Counted from the stretch's first letter, positions 1-15,682 are shown. The stretch is 64,000 nucleotides of DNA from Halocaridina rubra (GCA_037179515.1 JAXCGZ010005703.1:131908-195907); one strand, 5' to 3'. Numbers and translations are program-made. The notes: a model not told the origin generated them from the sequence alone.

Positions 1-53
<53 letters not shown>
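1..53. repeat. (TA)n microsatellite
   Basis: Runs off the window start; abuts the first Tigger copy. Confidence 0.95.
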
Positions 54-1985
<1,932 letters not shown>

Positions 1986-2465
1986 GGTCACACCTACATG
2001 AGATAGTACACCTAGTTCTCAGAGTAACGCCTAGATAGGTTCTCAGAAGTGTCGGGTAAATGGAAAATCACGTGAAAAAACGAGTCATTATCCATAGGAA
2101 ACAATGATAAAGGGCATAGATATGTTCCAAACCTTACATAGACACACCATGCCAAAGATATAAGATAAGTAAAAAACATATTTTACTACTACATAGCAAA
2201 GCAGAAAGCCCTGTATCTATTTTTTAAGAGTATACAAAAGATATTCATATTCACTTTACAGCTAGAAATTAACATAAATTACTGTACTGTACTCTATTAT
2301 GTAGTGGGCAACAGTCATACAGTGCACTGGGACATGCATGGTGACCGTGAGCAAGTAACTTATGAGGCAGAAGAGGAGGAAGATGCAGGAGAGCGAACCT
2401 ATATCTTCAAATGTAAACAAAGATAAAATAAAAATTATAAATAACCAAAGCAAGACTAAAAAACG
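1986..2465 (-). repeat. Inverted end fragment of the 178-bp tandem-repeat element
   Basis: Reverse complement resembles 14700-15080 and 18660-19003: CACCTAGTTCTCAG, the Met-rich AT block around TATCTTTTGTATA and the CACCATGCATG block are shared. It therefore marks the same element boundary a third time in the window. Confidence 0.55.
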
Positions 2466-2509
2466 AAAAAAAAATTAATTATGCAATGCCTAAATCTACC
2501 ATATGACAG

Positions 2510-2770
2510 ATTAAAAAACTTAATCTACATTCTCTAGAGAGGCACAGAGTTAGGGGGGATATGATTGAGGTGTATAAATGGTTTAAAGGGATTAACAAGG
2601 GTGATATAAATAAAGTTTAAAAAATTCATGATCAAACCAGAACTCGTAATGGGTAATGGATTTAAGTTTGATAAATTTAGGGTTCAGAAGGGAAATTGGT
2701 GAAAATTGGCTTGGTAATACCGTAGAGTAGCTGATGCATGGAACAAGATTCCTAGTAGGATAATAAATGC
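2510..2770 (+). pseudogene. CR1-like LINE ORF2 C-terminal remnant
   Basis: One frame reads RHRVRGDMIEVYKWFKGI; a second gives VADAWNKIPSRIINA. Both match the C-terminal tail of CR1-group ORF2, where RLRGDMIEVYK is followed by a short block and then VxDWNxLPxxVV. Frames are broken and the copy ends in a (TA)n tract. It is the only LINE fragment in the first 45 kb. Confidence 0.6.

Positions 2771-2775
<5 letters not shown>

Positions 2776-2859
<84 letters not shown>
2776..2859. repeat. (TA)n microsatellite
   Basis: Ends the LINE remnant at 2510-2770. Confidence 0.95.
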
Positions 2860-2862
<3 letters not shown>

Positions 2863-3260
2863 TACACTGAACTATTAACATAGTCTAAAATGGTAGGAAA
2901 AGCCCAGTAAATAAAACAACGAGAATATATTCAGGTATACCTCGGCTTAGGTCGTTTCAAGTTAAGTCGTTCTCGATTATACGTCGGTTTTCAAAAAAAA
3001 TATATGGAAAAATGAAAACAAAATAAAAATAAGGTTTACATCATTACAGTCAACTTTACATCTGTCCACTACATATACTGGAATCATAATATCACAAGAA
3101 AACCATTACAAGCACATGAAATCATGTTACTGTACAATAAATAAAAACAAAAGCACATAAAATCATGTTATTGTACTATAAATAAGAATAAAAGGATATA
3201 AAATCTTATTAAAATACGTACAGTAGTTCCAATATCTACCATTAGGCGTCGTCACTCGTC

Positions 3261-3317
<57 letters not shown>
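3261..3317. repeat. (AAT)n microsatellite
   Basis: Lies just after the transposase stop codon; the inverted copy at 17338-17392 occupies the same place in its element. Confidence 0.93.
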
Positions 3318-3318
<1 letters not shown>

Positions 3319-3360
3319 GAATAAGAATAAGAATAAGAATGCAGCAGGCATTTGCATTTA

Positions 3361-5052
3361 TCAAAAAGGACTTTCGAGAAGATTACAGAAGGTCACCGAA
3401 TGAACCATATTATCGTCATGTACCTGCGAGAGTTGTTGGACTGCTTTCACATGTTCATACATGGCTGCCAAACGTTCGAGTGTAAGGCCAGGTTCTTCAA
3501 TTTCTTCGTGCGTTTTCTCAAGTTCTTTTTCTTCCTCTTCTTGGTTCGCTGATTTTGTCATTTCTTCCAAGTCTTCATCAGTCAAAGGCTGTGAGTGGCA
3601 GTCAATCAGTTCATTCACATCTTTGTGAGTCATATCTTTAAAGCCTTCTTCTCCTAGCAATGCAGCCAACTTCACAGCTTTCGCAACTGCCGAGTTATGG
3701 ACTTCGTCAGGAGCAAATCCCTTGTAGTCGTGGATGACTTCGGGTCACAACTGCTTCCAGCTGGCATTGATTGTGGCTGGCTTCTTGTCTTTGATTGCAT
3801 TCTGAATATTTTGAAGGCCTATGGCAATCATGTAATTACGCCAGTACGTCTTAATTGAGAATTCTTTGTCCAAATCCATGGATTCAACCAGGTTCGCCAG
3901 GGCATTTCGTGTGTAGAGGGCCTTGAACGCACGAATAACCCCTTGATCCATAGGCTGAGTCAGTGACGTCGTATTCGGTGGCAGGAACTCTACTTGAACA
4001 CCGTCATATTCGAGATAAGTTGCGTGGCCACCAGCATTATCCATCAAAAGAAAGACTTTAAATTCAAGGCCTTTTTCTGCAAGATAAATTTTGACCTGAG
4101 GGATAAAGCATTGGTGAAACCTGTCCGATGTGAGGTTTTTCGTGATCCAGGCCTTAGGGTTATGCATCCAATACACTTGCAGCAGATTCTTGTTTTTATT
4201 CTTCAAAGCCCTACGGTTCTTTGACTTGTAGATAAGCCCGGGCTTTAACATGAAGCCCGCAGCATTCCCGCACATGATGAGGGTAACGGGATCTTTGTGC
4301 GCTTTAAATCCCGGGGCTTAAGCTTCTTTCTTGAAGAGAAAAGTGCGAGATGACATTCTCTTCCAAAATAAGCCAGTCTCATCCATGTTGAAGACTTGCT
4401 CAGGAGCATATTCCCCTTCGGCGATAATTTTCTTGAAGTCGTTGTTCACGTAATTTTCTGTGGCAGCTGTATCTGCAGAGGCAGCTCCTCCATAAACCGA
4501 AACGCTTTTTAGGCCAGAGCGTTTTTGAAATTTGGCGAATCATCCCTTGCTTCCCACGAACGATTGTATCCTCGGTGGAGAATCGCTGGAGGGTCCTGGT
4601 TGTGAGTCGTCGATATCTTCTTTTCTCCCCTCCTCCTCTCCACGGTCGCCACTGTCGTTGTCAGGTTCGTTTCTAGCGAACGTCTCATACAGCTTCTTCG
4701 CCTTTGTTTGTATGATATTGCTGTCTATGCTGATGTTTTTCTTTCTGCAATCAGCAATCCACAGGGCGAAAGCAAATTCCATCTGCACTATTATCTTATT
4801 GCAGGATGTTACAACTCTCTTCGCTGATTTATTAAAAGAAATAGTCGCTGTTTTCCTGATAGTTGACTCGTCCTTTTTGATGTAGCGAACAGTAGATTCA
4901 TTGAGGCCAAAATAGCGGCCGACATCCGTAAACCTTTTTCTTTCGTTCAGCATATCTAGCAGTTTCACCTTATCTGTTATGGTTAACATCTTCCTTTGCC
5001 GCTTAGGCTCACTACCAGAAGCCTTAAAAGATGAAGGATGCTTGGGAGGCAT
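3361..5052 (-). pseudogene. TIGD1-like Tigger transposase, three in-frame stops
   Basis: One continuous frame of about 563 codons, near full family length. The N-terminus has the CENP-B/Psq-type helix-turn-helix (ITDKVKLLDMLNE, GLNESTVRYIKK, residues ~25-75), then the second HTH, then the DDE core: D1 in MDETGLFW (~223), D2 in LLMDNAGGH (~337) and D3 in LTQPMDQGV (~367), i.e. DD30D spacing typical of Tigger. It is interrupted only by stops at codon 171 (TGA), 245 (TAA) and 436 (TGA); the first and third sit where Tigger proteins have Trp (KGWFAKF, KQLWPEV). No frameshift is seen. The acidic C-terminal tail ends at TGA 3363-3361. A cut-and-paste transposase in life; dead here unless stops are read through. 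Confidence 0.88.
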
Positions 5053-6056
5053 TGCAGAGGTTGAAATACGTGAGTAAAAAAATCACAAGCAAAACATATT
5101 AATAAGCACAACGCGAACGGCGCACACGTGAGTGAGACTGAACGAGTGAGGCGAGACAATGGAAGATGGTGGGAGAACCAAACTTCAGTCAAAAAGCCAA
5201 TCAGACCCCATGATAAAGAACATGCAGAAAAACAATTATGTGATTCGTCATCTCCCTCCCTTTCATCCAATAGCATTTCATGAACTATCTCACTTTGGTG
5301 CGAGCCTTTGCGTTTTCCAAGATGCCAATACATTGTACGCTATCGGACAGTATTTCACATGATGCAATACTGTGAGTTATATATCTAAATTTATGTTTTT
5401 TACTATTTTTTACTCTTTTATTACTCTTAGGCTAGGAAATATTTGTTTTATCAATAAAATAATGAAAATTTCAATATGTACTAGCTCACATAGGTGCGAC
5501 CCTTTACGTTTTCCGAAACGCTGATACCGGTATCGTATTTTACATGGTACAATACTGTCAGTATTTATGTTTTTTACAATTTTTAAAGTTTTATTATTCT
5601 TAGGCTAAGAAATACGTTTTTTTATCAGTAAAATCATGAAACTACTGGAAATTTTAATATATGCTAGCTCACGTAGGTGCGACCCTTTGCATTTTCCGAA
5701 ACGCTGATGCCGGTATCGTATTTTCTATGGTGCAGAGTTACATGCTCAAATTTATGTTTTTTTACTATTTCTTACTGTTTTATTATTTGTAGACTGGGAT
5801 ATAAATTTTTTTTATCAATAAAAAGAAATTTTTTTTTTTTCAATAAAAAATTAAAATACTGAAAATTTTTATTTTTTAATATTTTAATATTTTTGCATAT
5901 ACCCAGAAAAAAAAAATGCCAAAAAAACCGCGATACAGTGAATTCGCGATAGGTGAATCGCGATATAGCGAGGGATCACGGTACATATATATATATATAA
6001 TGATGATGATGATCTTTTCTTATTGTAATCCTCTTTGTACTCGTGGAAGAAGTGTA

Positions 6057-6258
<202 letters not shown>

Positions 6259-6313
<55 letters not shown>
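6259..6313. repeat. (TA)n microsatellite
   Basis: Follows the solo fragment and runs into the first SINE unit. Confidence 0.95.
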
Positions 6314-6316
<3 letters not shown>

Positions 6317-6507
6317 TCTTTTTTTTTTTTTTTACCCTGACCGGGACTCGAACCTAGGACTTATGATTAATAAGTCAAGGCGCTACCACTACACCACAGA
6401 AGGTTAACAGGAATCCAATCTTATAGCTTATATCTGCTATACTTAGGAATGAACGCATTCTAACTGAATGCCACTATGTTCATATTACAGATTCCCCAAC
6501 CTCACTC
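6310..6507 (-). repeat. tRNA-like SINE unit, split by a later insertion
   Basis: Minus strand carries a tRNA-like stretch (6405-6334) with an A-box (GGTGTAGTGG) and a perfect B-box (GGTTCGAGTCC). Its flank matches the units of the array at 7364-9545, but the unit is interrupted at 6518 and resumes at 7353. Confidence 0.7.
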
Positions 6508-6743
6508 GTGTCTTCATTGATTTCTCTTTCTTTTCCTTCCAAATTTATCCTCCATTATATGGCACTGTGTTTATGTGTATGTATGTATGTATGTTCAGGT
6601 TTATATGTGTACGTATATGCAATTAAGTACATGCACTTTCCTCTGCTGTGTTACCCTCAGATGACAATGATGTGTATGAGTATGCATGGATGTGTCTTTA
6701 TCTGTAGTAAGGACGAATAACTCCTTTTGCTGAAATGAATACC

Positions 6744-6750
<7 letters not shown>

Positions 6751-6823
<73 letters not shown>
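6751..6823. repeat. (CT)n microsatellite
   Basis: Uninterrupted CT dinucleotides inside the retroposed insertion. Confidence 0.95.
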
Positions 6824-6825
<2 letters not shown>

Positions 6826-6885
6826 TGATATGTATGGCTATGAAGCCCCAGTGGTGTTTCTATTGCTCATCTAATTAATGCATGC

Positions 6886-6888
<3 letters not shown>

Positions 6889-6941
<53 letters not shown>
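6889..6941. repeat. (TA)n microsatellite
   Basis: Inside the retroposed insertion. Confidence 0.95.
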
Positions 6942-6951
<10 letters not shown>

Positions 6952-7363
6952 ATGTATGTGTGTGTATATATATATGTATGTACCTACTTATTATTCTAAC
7001 CTGAAAATTGTTATTCTATATCTGCTTCAAATTGTCTGCAGTAGTACGGAATTTAAATGATAGCACTCAACAAGGGCTATTGAAAATATTGTCACAATGA
7101 TTACTCTTCAAGTACTCTTCAATTATTACACTATATTTTATTATTAATTATGATATTTTAAATTAATTGCATTTAATTATTTATTATTAATTATGATATT
7201 TTAAATTAATTGCAAATTCTATTAGTATGTTATTTTTACATAACCACATAGATTGTAATGTTATCAACTACAATATGACTGGGAGTGCCCATGTGCACAT
7301 GTCCCCATGTACAGTTATCTGAATAAATAAAAAAAAAAAAAAAAAAAAAAAAGTGTCTTCATT

Positions 7364-8120
7364 TTAGCATGTAATTCAATTCCCAATCTCATTCGGGCCA
7401 TGAAATAACCAAATAAGCACATTACATATGTGAAAACATGAATCTTTTTTTTTTTACCCCGACCGGGACTCGAACCTAGGACTTATGATTACTAAGTCAA
7501 GGCGTTACCACTACACCACAGAAGGTTAAAAGCAATCCAACCTTATAGCTTATATCTGCTATACTTAGGAATGAACGCTTTCTAAATGAATGCCACTATG
7601 TTCATATTACAGATTCCCCAACCTCACTCGTGGCTTCACTTTAGCATTTATTTCAATTCCCAATCTCATTCGGGCCATGAAATAACCAAATAAGCACATT
7701 ACATATGTAAAAACACGAATCATTTTTTTTTTTACCCCGACCGGTACTCGAACCTAGGACTTATGATTACTAAGTCAAGGCGCTACCACTACACCACAGA
7801 AGGTTAAAAGGAATCCAACCTTATAGCTTATATCTGCTATACTTAGGAATGAACGCATTCTAACTGAATGCCACTATGTTCATATTACAGATTCCCCAAC
7901 CTCACTCGTGGCTTCATTTTAGCATTTAATTCAATTCCCAATCTCATTCAGGCCATGAAAAAACCAAATAAGCACATTACATATGTAAAAACATGAATCA
8001 TTTTTTTTACCCCGACCAGGACTCGAACCTAGGACTTATGATTAGTAAGTCAAGGGGCTACCACTACACCACAGAAGGTTAAAAGGAATCCAACCTTATA
8101 GCTTATATCTGCTATACTTA
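7364..8120 (-). repeat. tRNA-like SINE array, minus-oriented arm (3 units)
   Basis: Tandem units of 275-278 bp. tRNA-like parts lie at 7456-7527, 7734-7805 and 8009-8080, each with A-box and B-box sequence, flanked by the same 200-bp body (TTCATATTACAGATTCCCC and CTCATTCGGGCCATG). The anticodon arm pairs as ACTTA/TAAGT, but acceptor pairing is weak and extra bases separate the arms, so these are tRNA-derived repeats rather than tRNA genes. Confidence 0.8.
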
Positions 8121-9543
8121 TGAATGATTCATGTTTTCACATATGTAATGTGCTTATTTGGTTATTTCATGGCCCGAATGAGATTGGGAATTGAATTAAA
8201 TGCTAAAATGAGCCCACGAGTGAGTTTGGGGAATCTGTAATATGAACATAGTGGCATTCAGTTAGAATGCGTTCATTCCTAAGTATAGAAGATATAAGCT
8301 ATAAGGGTGAACTCCTTTTAACCTTCTGTGGTGTAGTGGTAGCGCCTTGACTTAGTAATCATAAGTCCTAGGTTCGAGTCCCGGTCAGGGTAAAAAAAAA
8401 AAATTTATTCATGTTTTCACATATGTAATGTGCTTATTTGGTTATTTCATGGCCCGAATGAGATTGGGAATTGATTTAAATGCTAAAATGAAGCCACGAG
8501 TGATGTTGGGGAATCTGTAATATGAACATAGTGGCATTCATTTAGAATGCGTTCATTCCTAAGTATAGCAGATATAAGCTATAAGGTTGGATTCCTTTTA
8601 ACCTTCTGTGGTGTAGTGGTAGCGCCTTGACTTAGTAATCATAAGTCCTAGGTTCGAGTCCCGGTCGGGGTAAAAAATAATGATTCATGTTTTCACATAT
8701 GTAATGTGCTTATTTGGTTATTTCATGGCCCGAATGAGATTGGGAATTGAATTAAATGCTAAAATGAAGCCACGAGTGAGGTTGGGGAATCTGTAATATG
8801 AACATAGTGGCATTCAATTAGAATGCGTTCATTCCTAAGTATAGCAGATATAAGCTATAAGGTTGGATTCCTTTTAACCTTCTGTGGTGTAGTGGTAGTG
8901 CCTTGACTTAGTAATCATAAGTGCTAGGTTCGAGTCCCGGTCAGGGTAAAAAAAATGATTCATGTTTTCACATATGTAATGTGCTTATTTGGTTATTTCA
9001 TGGCCCGAATGAGATTGAGAATTGAATTAAATGCTAAAATGAAGCCACGAGTGAGGTTGGGGAATCTGTAATCTGAACATAGTGGCATTCAGTTAGAATG
9101 CGTTCATTCCAAAGTATAGCAGATATAAGCTATAAGGTTGGATTCCTTTTAACCTTCTGTGGTGTAGTGGTAGCGCATTGAAGTAATCATAAGTCCTAGG
9201 TTCGAGTCCCGGTCGGGGTATAAAAAAAATTATTCATGTTTTCACATATGTAATGTGCTTATTTGGCTATTTCATGGCCCGAATGAGATTGGGAATTGAA
9301 TTAAATGCTAAAATGAAGCCACGAGTGAGGTTGGGAAATCTGTAATATGAACATAGTGGCATTCAGTTAGGATGCGTTCATTCCTAAGTATAGCAGATAT
9401 AAGCTATAAGGTTGGATTCCTTTTAACCTTCTGTGGTGTAGTGGTAGCGCCTTGGCTTAGTAATCATAAGTCCTAGGTTCGAGTCCCGGTCGGCGTAAAA
9501 AAAAAAATGATTCATGTTTTCATATATGTAATGTGCTTATTTG

Positions 9544-9545
<2 letters not shown>
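8121..9545 (+). repeat. tRNA-like SINE array, plus-oriented arm (5 units)
   Basis: Continuation of the same repeat in the opposite orientation. tRNA-like parts lie at 8321-8391, 8601-8671, 8877-8947, 9152-9219 and 9426-9496, spaced 274-280 bp. The fourth lacks about four bases of the anticodon arm. A short A run follows each tRNA part. The switch of direction falls at TGAATGATTCA (about 8111-8124), itself a palindrome with one central base. Confidence 0.8.

Positions 9546-9547
<2 letters not shown>

Positions 9548-9592
<45 letters not shown>
9548..9592. repeat. (TA)n microsatellite
   Basis: Terminates the SINE array where a Tigger copy begins. Confidence 0.95.
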
Positions 9593-9596
<4 letters not shown>

Positions 9597-11216
9597 TTCA
9601 CCCCCTTATCGCGGTAGTTCGGTTCCGGGACCCGGCACGAACCAGGAAAACCGCGGAGTAGGATGAGCTTATATGTACATAGATATTTTAATTTATTTTT
9701 ACGCTTACACTGTATAAACCCTCCCTGTACTATTAACAAACCACCCTTTACTTCATAAATAACAGCATGCAACGTAAATTTATAGGAAAGTGATAGATAA
9801 AATTACGGTGAATGAAGTGGTAATTACATGACATACTCATTTATAATTATCTTTAAGTTTACGTACTGTATAAACCCTCCCTGCACTGTTAAAAAAACAT
9901 GAACTATCTCACGTAGGTGAGAGTTACTGGAAATATATATATATATGCTAGCTCACGTAGCTATCGGACACTACATATATCGCATGATGCAATACTGTGA
10001 GTTATACTGTACGTACGTATATCTTAATTTATGTTTTTTACTATTTTTTACTGTTTTATTCTTCTTAGGCTAGGAAATACTTGTTTTATCAATAAAATAA
10101 TGAAAATTTTAATATTCACTAGGTCATGTAGGTGAGAGCCTTTGCGTTTTCCAAAACACTAATACCGGTATTGTATTTTACGTGGTGCAATACTGTTTAC
10201 TATTTTTAACTGTTTTATTATTCTTAGGCTAAGAAATACGTTTTTTATCAATAAAATCATGAAACTACTTGAAATATAAATATATATGCTAGCTCACGTA
10301 GCTATCGGACACTATTTCGCATGATGCAATAATGTGAGTTATACTGTATGTACGTACGTATATCTAAATTTATGTATATGCTAGCTCACGTAGCTATCGG
10401 ACACTACGTATATCGCATGCACACTACTGTGAGTTATACTGTACGTACGAATATCTAAATTTATGTGTTTTTCTTTTTTTTACTATTTTATTATTCTTAG
10501 GCTAGGATTTACTTGTTTTATCAATAAAATAATGAAAATTTTAATATTCACTAGGTCACGTAGGTGAGAGCCTTTGCATTTTCCGAAACACTGATACCGG
10601 TATCGTATTTTACGTGGTGCAATACTGTTTACTATTTTTTACTGTTTTATTATTCTTAGGCTAAGAAATACGTTTTTTTATCAATAAAATCATGAAACTA
10701 CTGGAAATATAAATACAAATGCTAGCTCACGTAGCTGCGACCCCAATACATTGTACGCTATCGAACACTATTTCGCATGATGCAATACTGTGAGTTATAC
10801 TGTACGTACGTATATCATTCAGTTATTAGTACAATGTATATTAATTTAAAATTTATTTACTTCTATGATGATTGTACAAAATCTATTGTATTTATTCATT
10901 GTAATTTGGACCAAATATTCCTTTTGTAAAGATTATACTTTTCAAAAGAGGTGGTCAATAAATGTATATATCTATCTATCTAAATTTATGTTTTTACTAT
11001 TTTTTACTGTTTTATTATTCGTAGGCTGGGAAATAATTTTTTTTATCAATTAGATAATGAAATATGTTTTCTTCAATGACAAAATGAAAATACTGAGAAT
11101 TTTTTTTTTATATTTTAATATTTTTGCATATACCCATAAAATACAATAATAATTTATAAAAAAAAAAGTGATAAAGTGAGAATGCGAACCAAGAAACGCG
11201 AATAACCGGAGGAACA

Positions 11217-11219
<3 letters not shown>
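9593..11219 (-). mobile_element. Tigger/pogo non-autonomous copy
   Basis: Starts AGTGTTCACCCCC after (TA)n with the GGTTCCGGGACCCGGC block and ends GGAGGAACACTG before (TA)n. No transposase. Four to five AT-rich sub-terminal repeats with GCTAGCTCACGTAG. A 160-bp insert at 10815-10975 ending GGTGGTCAATAAA is shared with 21840-22075. Confidence 0.65.

Positions 11220-11280
<61 letters not shown>
11220..11280. repeat. (TA)n microsatellite
   Basis: Sole spacer between two Tigger copies in the same orientation. Confidence 0.95.
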
Positions 11281-12716
<1,436 letters not shown>

Positions 12717-13057
12717 CTTGTTCGCTTTTTCCGCAAGTTTATAATCCGCGAAACTCGAATAACGCCCCTAAAAAATAATAGTAAGAAAATAGGAAAATCA
12801 CGAATAACGCCCATGCAAAAAAATTCGATTTTTTTTTTTTTATTTTAGTAAATAATCGACCGCCTCGGAAGCACTTTTCCGCCATCATCCTCCTCTTCTG
12901 CCGCTAAATGCGATCAGATATTATGAAGATAATGGAAAAAAAGCATAAGAACAAACAGCAAAAAAATTTTCGATAAAAAAATATCGTCAGCTCTCTGCTG
13001 GGTTTTAATATACCTCTGCATTACTTTCATGATATCTATTCAAAAAATTCTCCTTAG

Positions 13058-13069
13058 ATATTATTATTA

Positions 13070-13110
<41 letters not shown>
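13058..13110. repeat. (ATT)n microsatellite
   Basis: At the start of the first 178-bp repeat element. Confidence 0.9.
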
Positions 13111-13113
<3 letters not shown>

Positions 13114-13221
13114 AATAATTTTATTATTATTATTATCATTATTATTACGAATTTGTAATTAAACCATTATATTTACAATAAATAATGTAGTTTTGGTTGA
13201 ATGAACAAGAGTTAATTAAAG

Positions 13222-13223
<2 letters not shown>

Positions 13224-13308
<85 letters not shown>
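13224..13308. repeat. (TC)n microsatellite
   Basis: Uninterrupted TC run preceding the first full 178-bp unit. Confidence 0.95.
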
Positions 13309-13312
<4 letters not shown>

Positions 13313-15082
13313 ATACGAGGGTGCATCAGCTGATACGGATGTGGCAAAACGTTTGTGGCTAGAGGTTCATTATTCCGCATCCTCCTTCCCTTGTACTGCT
13401 TAATGCGATCGAATATTATGAAAAAAATTTAAAAAAAGCATAAAGAACAAACAGCAAACAAATTTTCGATATAATATCGTCAGGGAAATAATGTGCGAGG
13501 GTGCATCAGCTGATACGGAAGTGCCAAAACATTAGTGGATAGAGGTTCGTTCTTATGCATCCTCTTCCTCTTTTACTCCTTAATGCGATCGAATATTATG
13601 AAGAAAATTGAAAAAAGCATTAAGAACAAATAGCAAACAAACTTTCAATAAAATATCTTCACGGAAATAGCGTGTAGAAAATATATATATTTCATTTAAG
13701 TTTCTTTTATATGCGTTTTCTTTTTAACGAATTGTATAGTTTTCTTTTTCTCTCTGTTGACATTGTTTATGTTTAGATTTCATGCAGCAATGTCGATATG
13801 TAAAGAAGATAGAATAATGTTTAGAACCAAGGAATATTAGATAAACTCCAAATAGAGTGAGTCAATAAATATTTTATGAGTAAGATAATGTGTCTGAATA
13901 GTGATAAGCATCAGCTGATACTGAAGCGGCAAGACTTCTTCCGATAGAGGTTCGTTCTCCTGCATCCTCCTCCTCTTCTGCCACTTAATGAAATCGAATA
14001 TTATGGAGAGAATGGAAAAAAAGCATTAAGAACAAACAGCAAACAAATTTTCGATATAATATCGTCAGGGAAATAGCGTGCGAGGGTGCATCAGTTGATA
14101 CGGAAGCGCCAAACGTTTGTGGAGAGAGGTTCGTTCTCCCACATCCTCCTCCTCTTGTACCGCTTAATTCGATCGAATTTTATGAAGAGAATTGAAAAAA
14201 AGCATTAAGAACAAACAGCAAACAATCTTTCAATATAATATCGTCAGGGAAATAGCGTGTAGAGAACACATATATTTCATTTAAGTTTCCCATGTACAGC
14301 ACGATATACGTTATTTTTTGTAACGAATTGTATAGTTTTCTTTTTCTCTCAGCTGACTTTGTTTGTGTTTAGATTTCGTTCAGCATGGTTGATATGTAAA
14401 GAAGATAAAATAATGCTTAGAACCAAGGAATATTAATAATATAATCTTGAAAATTAGATAAACCCCAAATAGAGTGAGTAAATAAATATTTCATGAGCAA
14501 GATATTGTGCCTGAAAAGTGATAAGCATGAGCTGATATGGAATCGGCAAAACGTTTGCTGACAGAGATTCGTTCTCCCGCATCCTCTTCCTCTTCTACCG
14601 CTTAATGCGATCGAATATTATGAAGAAAATTGAAAAAACATTAAGAACAAACAGCAAGCAAACTTTCGATATAATATCGTCAGGGAAATAGCATGCGAGG
14701 ATGCATCAGCTGATGCGGAGGTGGCAAAACGTTTGCATCCTCGTGCTCACAGCCACCATGCACTTCCCAGTGTATGCCTGTTGCCCACCGCATAAAAGAG
14801 TGCATTAATTTGTTTACTGTACAATAAATCTGTATATCTTTTATACAGTACACTATTTACATGTTAATATAAATAACTACAGGGCTTTCTGCTTTGTTAT
14901 GTACTTATAAAATATGTTTTACTTATCTTATATCTTTTGTATAGTGTGTCTATGGACTCTTGTGGAACAAGCTATGCCCATTATCATTGTTTTTTATGGA
15001 AAATAGCTTGTTAAATTACGTGAAAATTACAATACGCGACACTACTGAGAACCTATCTTCGTGTTATTCTATTAACTAGGTG

Positions 15083-15085
<3 letters not shown>

Positions 15086-15163
<78 letters not shown>
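15086..15163. repeat. (TA)n microsatellite
   Basis: Between the 178-bp repeat element and the fold-back Tigger. Confidence 0.95.
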
Positions 15164-15166
<3 letters not shown>

Positions 15167-15249
15167 TGATCCCTCGTTTATCGCGAGGGTTAGCTTCCGG
15201 GACCCGTCGCGATAGGTGAATTTTCGCGAAGTAGGAACACCTTTTTTTT

Positions 15250-15469
15250 TTTTTTTTTTAAAGATTATTGTGACACCAGGATGGACCAAAAAATTATAAA
15301 ATAAAGCAGCCTTTATCAGGCTGTAAAGAGAAACAGATGGAGAGTGTAATGACCTGTCAGATGTGAAGGGATTATAAAAGATGTGTAATGAATATCCAGC
15401 TCTCTGCTGGGTTTTAATATACCTCTGCATTACTCTCATGACGTCTATTCCAAAAATTCTCCTTAGCTC

Positions 15470-15470
<1 letters not shown>
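15250..15470 (+). repeat. GTGACACC repeat family, copy in hairpin arm
   Basis: Same family as 15965-16195, 44840-45100, 45193-45362, 48985-49140 and 50205-50440. Recognised by GTGACACCAGG, a run around GGCACGAAGA, AGAAACAGAGATGGAGAG and TGTGTAACGAATATCC. Confidence 0.6.

Positions 15471-15537
<67 letters not shown>
15470..15537. repeat. (ATT)n microsatellite
   Basis: In the loop of the fold-back element; a second ATT run lies at 15571-15605 and an AAT run at 15850-15906. Confidence 0.92.
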
Positions 15538-15567
15538 AATAATTTTCCTTTGATGATGATTAAGGAG

Positions 15568-15606
<39 letters not shown>

Positions 15607-15682
15607 TTTACGAATTTGTAATTAAACCATTATTTTTACAATAAATAATGTAGTTTTGGTTGAATGAACAAGAGTTAATTAA

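Larger units (their letters stand above)
2932..5981 (-). mobile_element. Near full-length Tigger/pogo element with unequal ends
   Basis: The left end starts CAGGTATACCTCGG; the right end, read inward, starts CCGTGATCCCTCGC. They share only the pattern CAG-n3-T-n-CCTCG. A transposase pseudogene fills the middle (3361-5052, minus); an (ATA)n tract lies between it and the left end, and degenerate ~160-250 bp AT-rich repeats with TTATTATTCTTAGGC lie between it and the right end. A second copy with the same unequal ends is at 16252-17716. Confidence 0.7.
6508..7363 (+). mobile_element. Poly(A) retroposed insertion with 11-bp target duplication
   Basis: GTGTCTTCATT stands at 6508-6518 and again at 7353-7363. 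The 834 bp between end in AATAAATAAA and a pure A run (about 7327-7352). Outside the duplications the SINE unit is continuous when compared with its neighbours at 7620 and 7905. The insert contains (CT)n and (TA)n tracts and no convincing reading frame. It has the hallmarks of LINE-driven retroposition, source unknown. Confidence 0.75.

Noticed and set aside
7456..9496. Cluster of functional tRNA genes
   Set aside because: Good A- and B-boxes, but acceptor stems pair poorly, extra bases lie before the anticodon arm and one unit lacks part of it; they sit in a repeat with an A-rich run. Treated as tRNA-derived SINE units.
12840..14760. CRISPR-like array
   Set aside because: Eukaryotic setting, 178-bp units that are continuous repeats with no unique spacers.
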